Below are positions 1 to 5,374 of a DNA stretch of 11,818 bases, piece by piece. The notes below the pieces were generated by a model that saw nothing but the letters and a program-made list of their open reading frames with translations, did not search any database and was not told the DNA's origin. The position numbers and the translations under genes are program-made. How positions within the stretch are numbered: the first letter of the stretch is position 1; every line of letters begins with the position of its first letter. Origin of the DNA: Candidatus Vogelbacteria bacterium CG10_big_fil_rev_8_21_14_0_10_51_16 (lineage in GTDB: Bacteria > Patescibacteriota > Minisyncoccia > Phycocordibacterales > JACRKE01); NCBI GenBank assembly GCA_002774795.1, contig PCYI01000019.1, forward strand, positions 53,654 to 65,471, given 5' to 3'.

Positions 1-49
1 GCGGTGAGCCGTTTGTTTATTTGACTAGAATCATGAGGTATGAGCCAGC

Positions 50-87
50 AGACAGGAAAAGAAAGGCGGCCCGTGTGAGGGGCCGCC
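50..87 (-). terminator. Intrinsic terminator of the 117-1141 operon
   Basis: A perfect 8-bp GC-rich stem (GGCGGCCC / GGGCCGCC at 65-72 and 80-87) has a 7-nt loop. Read on the minus strand it is followed by TTTCTTTTCC. It lies 30 bases beyond the stop codon of the 77-residue gene. The loop, read on the minus strand, is almost the same as that of the terminator at 10797-10832. Confidence 0.85.
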
Positions 88-116
88 GTGGTAGTGCCCG
101 TATGGACACCAGTGAA

Positions 117-350
117 TCAGACGAGAATGTAGGCAATGAGGGGAACTCGAACGTCGGCGAGCTCCTCTGATGTGATGGTAGGGTTCTGTTCCGCCTCGAT
201 GATGAGTGCCCGTATCTCGGCCCTTCTACTTTCAACCTCGTCGCGCCGGGCCGTCTGGTTGTCGAGGCAACTCACGTACGACCCGATATTCTTGAGCTTA
301 CGCAGGACTTCCCGGCCACGCACGACCACATCCGTATTGTCTCCCGACAT
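117..350 (-). CDS. Small hypothetical protein (77 aa), second gene of operon
   Basis: Not recognised. The product is a short, charged, soluble-looking protein without a membrane segment. It is Arg/Glu-rich and probably helical in the middle (residues about 30-60), with one cysteine (Cys29). The ATG at 350 is supported by a GGAGG SD at 357-361, six bases upstream. It begins 14 bases after the stop of the membrane-protein gene at 365-1141 and is followed by an intrinsic terminator, so the two are almost certainly cotranscribed and perhaps functionally linked. No function can be assigned. The gene itself is likely real because of the SD, the spacing and the terminator. Confidence 0.7.
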   Translation of the reverse strand: MSGDNTDVVVRGREVLRKLKNIGSYVSCLDNQTARRDEVESRRAEIRALIIEAEQNPTITSEELADVRVPLIAYILV

Positions 351-364
351 CTCTCACCTCCGTG

Positions 365-1141
365 TCAATCCGCGAAAGGTAGATGGAACACCTCGGTAAG
401 CAACCAGGCCACTCCAGCTTCGACTATCTCTCGCAGGTGGCGCGAGAGCCACCACCCGATGAGAGTGAGATAGACGAGAGCGGGAAGAGCGAACAGGGTG
501 ATTGCGAAGCCACCCATCTCATGCCCGTACCACTCAAGGCGACACATGAGGAGGAGGCCTATCGACACCACTGTGGCCGAGCGCAGGCCGTAAACCATCG
601 AGGCAACACTTCCGCCCACGTACCCATTTAGAGCGGCAAGCAGGGAGATGCCAAAAATGGTGTACCAGATCATGAACGGCTCAGCGTTCGCGGAGGCTCC
701 CCACTGTGTACCCCACTGGGGAAAGTAGCCGATAGTGAGCATGCACTGGGCGACAGCATAGCCACCCATAGCCGAATCTTGTCTCCACCAGAGCCACCAG
801 ATAGGGATGATGAGAGCCAGGCACACCTTGTGCCAGAATGGAAAGTCCGGTAACGTGGAGCCATGAGCCCAAAGTACGGCCACGAGGATTGCTCCCGCCA
901 TCGCCACATCGATCAGATTGGCTGAGTTCGATAGCCAGTCCCTAGTTCGCCTCTCCTCGTAGGCGAGGTAAGTGAGAGCTGAGAGCGTGGTGCCAGCAAA
1001 GAGGGTGAGCCAGGTGGCCACCACCTTGTGTCCTGCCCCCTCGCCGATGGCCATGATGTACTTGACGCTGACAGCACCCATGAGGATGCAGATCAGCACC
1101 GTCAGTCCCCGTTGGAGCAACCTCCGAGCATGTTCGCTCAT
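365..1141 (-). CDS. Polytopic membrane protein, about 8 transmembrane helices
   Basis: The 258-residue protein has hydrophobic segments at about residues 12-32, 40-60, 76-92, 102-118, 128-141, 155-175, 186-201 and 208-228, rich in Trp, with little soluble sequence. A GYFPQW motif near residue 140, followed by EPFMIWY and later MVYGLRSATV, resembles uncharacterised multi-pass proteins I associate with candidate-phyla genomes and faintly recalls PQ-loop transporters; this is recollection, not proof. The ATG at 1141 has an AAGGAGG SD (1148-1154) at six-base spacing and a good promoter at 1224-1252. It is the first gene of a two-gene operon with 117-350. The substrate is unknown. Transport or envelope function is inferred only from topology. 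Confidence 0.8.
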   Translation of the reverse strand: MSEHARRLLQRGLTVLICILMGAVSVKYIMAIGEGAGHKVVATWLTLFAGTTLSALTYLAYEERRTRDWLSNSANLIDVAMAGAILVAVLWAHGSTLPDFPFWHKVCLALIIPIWWLWWRQDSAMGGYAVAQCMLTIGYFPQWGTQWGASANAEPFMIWYTIFGISLLAALNGYVGGSVASMVYGLRSATVVSIGLLLMCRLEWYGHEMGGFAITLFALPALVYLTLIGWWLSRHLREIVEAGVAWLLTEVFHLPFAD

Positions 1142-1223
1142 CTTCGACCTCCTTAGTGGTCGTTAGGTTCAGGTTCGGAAAACGATTGTCTAAATTTTAC
1201 GATTTAATGACCTTCTGTATTGT

Positions 1224-1252
1224 AATATATAACACACTGCACGGAAAGTCAA
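1224..1252 (-). promoter_or_regulatory. Sigma70-type promoter for the 117-1141 operon
   Basis: On the minus strand, TTGACT (1252-1247) and TATATT (1229-1224) are separated by exactly 17 bases, each matching consensus at 5 of 6 positions. Transcription would start near 1217, giving a leader of about 75 nt that carries the AAGGAGG SD. Confidence 0.75.
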
Positions 1253-1277
1253 TGCTTGGTGTGTCCAGGGCGCCTAT

Positions 1278-1300
1278 CCTACGGGGTCGGACCTTGTAGG
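1278..1300. repeat. Palindrome / hairpin in the recR 3' region
   Basis: CCTACGGGGTC (1278-1288) and GACCTTGTAGG (1290-1300) are inverted around a single G. Nine of 11 positions are Watson-Crick, and the other two become G-U pairs when the plus strand is read as RNA. On the minus strand it sits 25 bases past the recR stop, separated from it by the heptamer tract. It lacks a T-run, so it is not a typical intrinsic terminator. Confidence 0.6.
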
Positions 1301-1334
1301 ACTCTACGCCCTGTACCCTATGCCCTACGCCCTG
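1300..1334 (-). repeat. Heptamer tandem tract, family YAGGGCR (5 units)
   Basis: Read on the minus strand, the units are CAGGGCG, TAGGGCA, TAGGGTA, CAGGGCG and TAGAGTC, in strict 7-bp register. The first unit lies inside the recR reading frame and supplies its final codons (AGG GCG) and, with the next unit, the TAG stop. A second tract of the same family is at 3591-3618 in the opposite orientation. Confidence 0.85.
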
Positions 1335-1945
1335 TTCTTCAGCGCGCTCTCAATGGTGGCCGAGTCGGAGTATTCAAGCTCGGTGCCGGTGGAGAGGCCA
1401 CGCCCGAGTATTGAAATGGCACAGCCGGCCGGTTCGCAAAGAGGGGAGAGCTCTTGCTTTAGATAGTCTATTGTGTGGTCACCCTCGGTGTTGGCCGAGA
1501 GTGCCAGAATTATCTCCTTGAGTTTACCGGAAGAGATTTCGATGCGGACGCGCGCAATAAGTTCACGATGGCGGAGCTCTCCTAATGGCTTACTCGCGGT
1601 AAGCGCGAGCAGGCCTCCTAGTACGAAGTAGTAGCCGTGGTAGGCGTGAGAGCACTCGATGGAGTCTAGGTCGGTCTCCCTGGCCACCACCATGAGCTCG
1701 CTCTGGTCGCGGGTGGTATCGCGACAGATATCACAGCGTTCCTGGTAGTTTTCGACAGGTGGATAGAACCGGAAGCAGTGCTCACAGCGGCGCACCTCTT
1801 TTTTAAGCTGGACAATCTTTCCGGCGAGCGCGCCCAAGACGTTTTGCTCTTGTTGGAGGAGGTGGTCGACAAAACGCCGCCCTTGGCGCGGCCCGATGCC
1901 GGGGAACTTGGTGAACAGGGTCGTGAGGTCGTCGATGACGGACAT
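1325..1945 (-). CDS. recR: Recombination mediator protein RecR
   Basis: RecR works with RecF/RecO to load RecA at gaps during recombinational DNA repair in the cytoplasm. The 206-residue product is full length for the family. It has an N-terminal helix-hairpin-helix with FPGIGPRQ (14-21), a four-cysteine zinc finger (Cys54, Cys57, Cys71, Cys74) and a Toprim domain from about residue 82 with ARE (88-90) and the HAYHGYYFVLGG segment (100-111). The ATG at 1945 fits the family start. The frame stays open to 2038 only by reading through the heptamer tract, giving a low-complexity leader that is unlikely to be translated. No SD is visible. The C-terminal residues NRA and the stop fall at the edge of a heptamer tract. 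It lies 182 bases downstream of dnaB on the same strand and may be cotranscribed with it. Confidence 0.95.
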   Translation of the reverse strand: MSVIDDLTTLFTKFPGIGPRQGRRFVDHLLQQEQNVLGALAGKIVQLKKEVRRCEHCFRFYPPVENYQERCDICRDTTRDQSELMVVARETDLDSIECSHAYHGYYFVLGGLLALTASKPLGELRHRELIARVRIEISSGKLKEIILALSANTEGDHTIDYLKQELSPLCEPAGCAISILGRGLSTGTELEYSDSATIESALKNRA

Positions 1946-1951
1946 AAATTG

Positions 1952-2036
1952 GCAGGTAGTAGATAGCAGATAGCAGATAGCAGATAGCAGATAGCAGGTG
2001 GCAGGTGGCAGGTGGCAGGTGGCAGGTGGCAGTAGC
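1952..2036. repeat. Heptamer tandem tract, family GCAGRTR (11 units) before recR
   Basis: Eleven consecutive 7-mers run from 1952 to 2028 (plus strand): GCAGGTA, GTAGATA, four GCAGATA, then five GCAGGTG, followed by a partial unit to 2036. The tract ends only six bases before the recR ATG. The two homogeneous blocks suggest local expansion of sub-variants. It fills nearly all the space where a recR leader would lie. Confidence 0.9.
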
Positions 2037-2088
2037 AATTACATAGCTAATTCTCTGGTGTCAAGTCTCGCACGTCACTTTAATAATG

Positions 2089-2120
2089 CAACAATTTAAC
2101 AATTTAGCAATTAAACAATT
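2089..2120 (-). repeat. AT-rich octamer tandem tract (4 units) after dnaB
   Basis: On the minus strand four 8-bp units lie in register: AATTGTTT, AATTGCTA, AATTGTTA, AATTGTTG. The tract begins seven bases beyond the dnaB stop codon. The 10-mer AATTGCTAAA also occurs in the hairpin upstream of rplI (6659-6668). Confidence 0.75.
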
Positions 2121-2127
2121 CTGGATT

Positions 2128-3513
2128 TCAGAACGCGCCGAATTCAGACTCACTGCGTTTCGTGTCCATGCTCGTGAAGCTGGCGTGCTTTTCGTCGAAG
2201 TAGAGCTCCACTTCTCCGGTGGGGCCATTGCGGTGCTTGGCAATTATAATCTTAGCCACATTCGGTCGGGCTGAAGATTTGTCGTATTTGTCTTCACGAT
2301 GGATAAAGAGCACTACATCCGCGTCCTGCTCTATCGAGCCCGAATCGCGTAAGTCGGAGAGGCGTGGCTCCCCACCACGCTGTTCGACGGAGCGGTTAAG
2401 CTGGGAGAGAGCGAGCACTGGCACATCAAGGTCGCGAGCTAGGCCCTTTAGGGAACGTGAGAGGTCGGTGACCTGGTGCACCATGGAGTCATACTGGCGT
2501 GCTGTGACCATAAGCTGGAGGTAGTCGACGATAATGAGACCAAGGCCATGTTCAGACTTGAGGCGACGAGCCACGCTCCGCATGCGGGCAATCGAGTTGG
2601 AAGATTCGTCGTCAATGAAAAAGGGGGCGTTGCTTAAGGTGCCCAAGGCCTCTTGAATACGGCCATACTCTTCATCGTCCGACAGCTTGCCAGTACGCAG
2701 TTTCCACGAGTCCACGCGTGCTTGTGAGGCAAGCATACGGTCGGTAAGTTGGTCGTCGCTCATTTCCAGCGAGAAGATGAGGGTGGGGACACCGTGTCCA
2801 CAAGAGGCCTGGCGGGCGATATCAAGAGCGAGTGAAGTTTTTCCTATAGAGGGCCGAGCCGCAAGAATGACCAGGTCAGACTTTTGAAGTCCCGCGAGTT
2901 TGTGGTCTAGGTCTTTAAAGCCAGTGGGCACCCCGCGGAGCTCGTCTTTGGATTCGCTCAAGCGTTCGAGGCGAGCCCAGGCCTCGGCAAGAGAGTCCTT
3001 GAGATGCACAAACTTCTTTTGGCGATTTGTGGCACTTCCTATATCAAATATTCTTTTCTGAGCCTGGTCGATAAGCTCGTCTACCTCCTCTGCTTCAGAA
3101 TAGCCGAGCTGGCTAATGTGGTCGGCAGACTCAATAAGACGCCGTAGAAGCGCTTTCTTGTGAATGATACCGGCATAGTAAACTGCATTTGCCGCCGAAG
3201 GCACCACTTGGAGAAGCTCAGTCAGATAACTTGCGCCCCCGATATTGGGTATTTTGTTCTGCTCTTTGAGGCGACCGGAGACCGAGACGAGGTCGATGGG
3301 GTCACCTTTGGCCGCCAGTTCGCACATGCACTTGAAGATGGTGCGATGCTTCTCCGGGTAGAAATCTTCGTGGGTGATAAGCTCGGTCACCTCCGGCATG
3401 ACGGTGGGCTGGAGCATGACAGAGCCAAGTAAGGCCCGTTCGGCGTCAAGATTTTGCGGAGGCAAACGGACGCCGGTGAGAAAAGGGGATTTGGTGACAG
3501 TTTCGCCGGCCAT
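2128..3513 (-). CDS. dnaB: Replicative DNA helicase DnaB
   Basis: This is the hexameric helicase that unwinds DNA ahead of the replisome, loaded at the origin and interacting with primase. The 461-residue product matches the usual length. The N-terminal DnaB domain starts at LPPQNLDAERALLG (17-30). The RecA-like C-terminal domain has Walker A ARPSIGKTS (219-227), the catalytic Glu in SLEMS (249-253), Walker B LIIVDYLQL (326-334), the DLRDSGSIEQDADVV motif (397-411) and the KHRNGPTGE segment with the arginine finger (436-444). No intein is present. The ATG at 3513 has no clear SD. A candidate promoter on the minus strand is TTGGTG, 17 bases, TAAACT, ending nine bases before the ATG, so the leader would be very short. 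It lies between cysS and recR on the same strand. Confidence 0.97.
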   Translation of the reverse strand: MAGETVTKSPFLTGVRLPPQNLDAERALLGSVMLQPTVMPEVTELITHEDFYPEKHRTIFKCMCELAAKGDPIDLVSVSGRLKEQNKIPNIGGASYLTELLQVVPSAANAVYYAGIIHKKALLRRLIESADHISQLGYSEAEEVDELIDQAQKRIFDIGSATNRQKKFVHLKDSLAEAWARLERLSESKDELRGVPTGFKDLDHKLAGLQKSDLVILAARPSIGKTSLALDIARQASCGHGVPTLIFSLEMSDDQLTDRMLASQARVDSWKLRTGKLSDDEEYGRIQEALGTLSNAPFFIDDESSNSIARMRSVARRLKSEHGLGLIIVDYLQLMVTARQYDSMVHQVTDLSRSLKGLARDLDVPVLALSQLNRSVEQRGGEPRLSDLRDSGSIEQDADVVLFIHREDKYDKSSARPNVAKIIIAKHRNGPTGEVELYFDEKHASFTSMDTKRSESEFGAF

Positions 3514-3522
3514 AGTGAGACC

Positions 3523-3551
3523 AGTTTAGCAAAGTAGAACAAGCTCACCAA
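3523..3551 (-). promoter_or_regulatory. Candidate dnaB promoter
   Basis: On the minus strand TTGGTG and TAAACT are separated by 17 bases, and the -10 ends nine bases before the dnaB ATG. Matches to consensus are only 3/6 and 4/6, so this is tentative. Confidence 0.35.
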
Positions 3552-3583
3552 ATCATCAAAACGGTGGATGAATTGGGGATAGA

Positions 3584-3618
3584 TAGGCGACAGGGCACAG
3601 GGCGTAGGGCGCAGGGTT
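3584..3618 (+). repeat. Heptamer tandem tract, family YAGGGCR (4 units plus a degenerate one)
   Basis: Plus-strand units are CAGGGCA, CAGGGCG, TAGGGCG and CAGGGTT (3591-3618), preceded by a degenerate TAGGCGA (3584-3590). It belongs to the same family as the tract at 1300-1334 but is inverted relative to it. The 14-mer ACAGGGCGTAGGGC (3597-3610) is the exact reverse complement of 1322-1335. It sits 12 bases past the cysS stop codon. Confidence 0.85.
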
Positions 3619-3629
3619 GCTTGTGGTGT

Positions 3630-5048
3630 CTATTGAGTTTTGCTTATTGTTGACCCGGCGTCCGTGTCGCGGACGGTCCAGCCCAGCTTTTCTATCTCTT
3701 GGCGCAGGCGGTCGGCCTCCAGCCAATCTTTATCGAGGCGGGCTTTTTCCCGCAGACGGGCAAGCTCGTTTACGTGAGCCGGCACCGGCATCTCTAAGAG
3801 AGTGTGGGCGTGTTCTACAAGATCGAGGCCGAGTATCTTATCCATTTCGGCGAGCATGGCCAGGCGCGTTTCGGCCGAGATGGAGGTGTCTTTCATAAGC
3901 TCCCAGGTGGTGGCCAGCGCTTTGGGCATATTGAGGTCATCCCGCACGGCGTCGGCAAATGCTTTTTTGTGCAACTCCACGGCGGGGGAGTTCTCCTTAT
4001 CGGCGGTAGTGTCGCGCAGAAGCTCGGCCACTCGTTCCGTGAGGTTTTTGTAGGCCATGGCTGCGCCCTCGAGCGCCTCCCAGGTGAAGTTCATCTGTTG
4101 GCGATAGTGGGTTTGCAGATAGAAGTAGCGGAGGGTGAGGCCGCTGAAGCCCTTCGCTTCGACGTCGCGAAGAGTGTAAAAGTTACCAGCACTTTTAGCC
4201 ATCTTTTTGCCTTCCACTTGTAGGTACTCGCCGTGCATCCAGTGGCGAACGAAAATCGGCTGGAGGGGTTGGCTTTGGGCAATCTCGTTTGTGTGGTGAG
4301 GGAAAAGAAGGTCTATGCCACCGGTGTGGATGTCGGTACCTCCCGGAAAAGCGCGATGATTGACGACCGAGCACTCGATATGCCACCCCGGGCGACCACG
4401 GCCGAGGATGGGGTGCTCCCAGGCAATATCGGCGTCCGCACCGTCCCAAGCCTTCCAGAGCGCGAAGTCACTCAAGTTTTCCTTTTCGTACTCGTCGGAT
4501 AGGACCCGGGCCCCAATTTTTTTGCCTTTGAGGAATTCGGGGCCGACAAGAGCCCCATAGGTGCCAAAATCAGCCTGATAGCGCTCGATACTAAAGTAGG
4601 TACTGCCATCCTCGGCTCGATAGGCGTAGCCCTTTTCAATCAAAAGAAGAATGAAGGCCTGAATATCGGGGATAACATCGGTAATATTGATGAAGGTAAT
4701 ATCGTCTGCGAGGACGCCCGTGGCGTTGAGGTCACGGTAGAACTCTTTTGTGAGGTGGCTGGTAAACTTTCTTAAATCGGCCACCGTAGCCTCCTTGCCA
4801 CTCTTCTCTATGGTGGCCCGGATGGTCTTGTCGTCTATGTCGGTCACGTTCATGACCCAGAGAACCTCAACTCCCTCGGCTTTAAGAGCACGATAGAGCA
4901 GGTCTGTCATCACAAAACTGCGCAGATTGCCTATGTGGGCAAAGTCGTAGACGGTGGGGCCACAGGCATAAAGGTTGACTTTGCCCGGCTCGATGGGGGT
5001 AAACTCTTCTTTCTCGCGCGAGAGGGTGTTGTAGAGAGTGAGAGGCAT
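3630..5048 (-). CDS. cysS: Cysteinyl-tRNA synthetase
   Basis: A class I aminoacyl-tRNA synthetase that activates cysteine with ATP and charges tRNA-Cys in the cytoplasm. The 472-residue product is near the usual size (about 460). Using the start at 5048, it has the Zn-binding Cys29 in YACGPTVYD, the HIGN signature (38-41), the remaining Zn ligands Cys226, His251 and Glu255 in ECSVVNH and FPHHTNEIAQ with the family's 25- and 4-residue spacing, and the KMSKS-type loop as KMAKS (282-286). A C-terminal helical, DALR-like region follows. MPLTLYNTLSR is the canonical family N terminus, so the ATG at 5048 was chosen over the in-frame ATG at 5069. No SD is visible at either. Confidence 0.97.
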   Translation of the reverse strand: MPLTLYNTLSREKEEFTPIEPGKVNLYACGPTVYDFAHIGNLRSFVMTDLLYRALKAEGVEVLWVMNVTDIDDKTIRATIEKSGKEATVADLRKFTSHLTKEFYRDLNATGVLADDITFINITDVIPDIQAFILLLIEKGYAYRAEDGSTYFSIERYQADFGTYGALVGPEFLKGKKIGARVLSDEYEKENLSDFALWKAWDGADADIAWEHPILGRGRPGWHIECSVVNHRAFPGGTDIHTGGIDLLFPHHTNEIAQSQPLQPIFVRHWMHGEYLQVEGKKMAKSAGNFYTLRDVEAKGFSGLTLRYFYLQTHYRQQMNFTWEALEGAAMAYKNLTERVAELLRDTTADKENSPAVELHKKAFADAVRDDLNMPKALATTWELMKDTSISAETRLAMLAEMDKILGLDLVEHAHTLLEMPVPAHVNELARLREKARLDKDWLEADRLRQEIEKLGWTVRDTDAGSTISKTQ

Positions 5049-5098
5049 GGGATGGTCTTTATGGCACATGAATTACGCAATACGCTCTTTTCGTCTTT

Positions 5099-5191
5099 GC
5101 GAGCGCTACGCGCGAAGCAATCAAGGCCAAACTTTAGTATTGCTAATCCTGGATTGCCTGCCTGCGGTAGGCAGGCTTCGCAGTAGCTCGC
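5099..5191. repeat. MITE-like inverted-repeat element with a nested palindrome
   Basis: The left arm GCGAGCGCTACG plus CGCGAAGCAATC (5099-5122) is inverted at 5151-5191. The right arm, read as reverse complement, gives GCGAGC, TACTGCGAAG and then CAATCC, but is split by a second perfect palindrome at 5156-5176 (GCCTGCCT, 5-nt loop, AGGCAGGC). The arms resemble the common 'TTGCGAG...GAAGCAATC' palindromic repeats seen in many environmental genomes (from memory). No transposase is present. Confidence 0.7.
5156..5176. repeat. Nested GCCTGCCT/AGGCAGGC palindrome
   Basis: A perfect 8-bp stem (5156-5163 with 5169-5176) has the loop GCGGT. It interrupts the right arm of the surrounding inverted-repeat element precisely between its GAAG and CAATCC parts, which suggests a later insertion or expansion. 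Confidence 0.75.
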
Positions 5192-5193
5192 CA

Positions 5194-5206
5194 CCGCTTA
5201 TAGCGG
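5194..5206. repeat. Small hairpin CCGCT-TAT-AGCGG
   Basis: A perfect 5-bp stem with a 3-nt loop lies between the nested inverted-repeat element and repeat copy A. An outer GCCAC (5190-5194) can also pair with GTGGC (5223-5227), linking it to copy A. Confidence 0.5.
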
Positions 5207-5212
5207 GGCCCG

Positions 5213-5248
5213 GCCAAAGGCAGTGGCAAAGACGCCTGTTCGCGTAGG
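5213..5248 (+). repeat. Dispersed hairpin repeat, copy A
   Basis: It aligns without gaps to the minus strand at 11817-11782 with 31 of 36 identical bases. The central GTGGCAAAGACGCC and the trailing GCGTAGG are unchanged. AGGC and GCCT flanking the loop can pair. It lies about 125 bases upstream of the S41 protease start, in the same orientation as that gene. Confidence 0.75.
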
Positions 5249-5302
5249 TCTTATAGTATATCATTTTTCTAAAATGAGGTAGTTAAATGTTAATTGGCTG
5301 AT

Positions 5303-5331
5303 TTGCCGAAGAGGCTTATATCTGCCATACT
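5303..5331 (+). promoter_or_regulatory. Candidate promoter of the S41 protease gene
   Basis: TTGCCG (5303-5308) and CATACT (5326-5331) are 17 bases apart, each 4/6 to consensus. The start would be near 5338. An alternative is GATACT at 5363-5368, six bases before the ATG, which would give a leaderless transcript but lacks a good -35. Confidence 0.4.
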
Positions 5332-5374
5332 TGAAGTGTAAAGTACGGACAATGCATTTTTTGATACTCAATAT

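Larger units (their letters stand above)
5049..5374. other. Repeat-packed spacer between divergent cysS and the S41 protease gene
   Basis: This 326-bp spacer contains no credible gene. In order it holds the nested inverted-repeat element (5099-5191), a small CCGCT-TAT-AGCGG hairpin (5194-5206), copy A of a dispersed hairpin repeat (5213-5248), an AT-rich stretch, and promoter-like boxes for the downstream gene. A reading frame that spans the palindromes is judged an artefact of repeat sequence. Confidence 0.7.

Noticed and set aside
136..399. Plus-strand frames antisense to the edge operon and to dnaB, cysS and the TIM-barrel gene
   Set aside because: They are shadow frames opposite well-supported genes, without SDs, promoters or recognisable domains.
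1952..2036. CRISPR array
   Set aside because: The repeats are contiguous 7-mers without spacers, and no cas genes are present.
1946..2038. N-terminal extension of RecR through the heptamer tract
   Set aside because: It encodes low-complexity Leu/Pro/Thr/Cys repeats from the tandem tract, while the canonical RecR start is the ATG at 1945.
4931..5194. Minus-strand reading frame of 87 residues overlapping the cysS 5' end
   Set aside because: It is made of palindromic repeat sequence plus out-of-frame cysS and resembles no protein.
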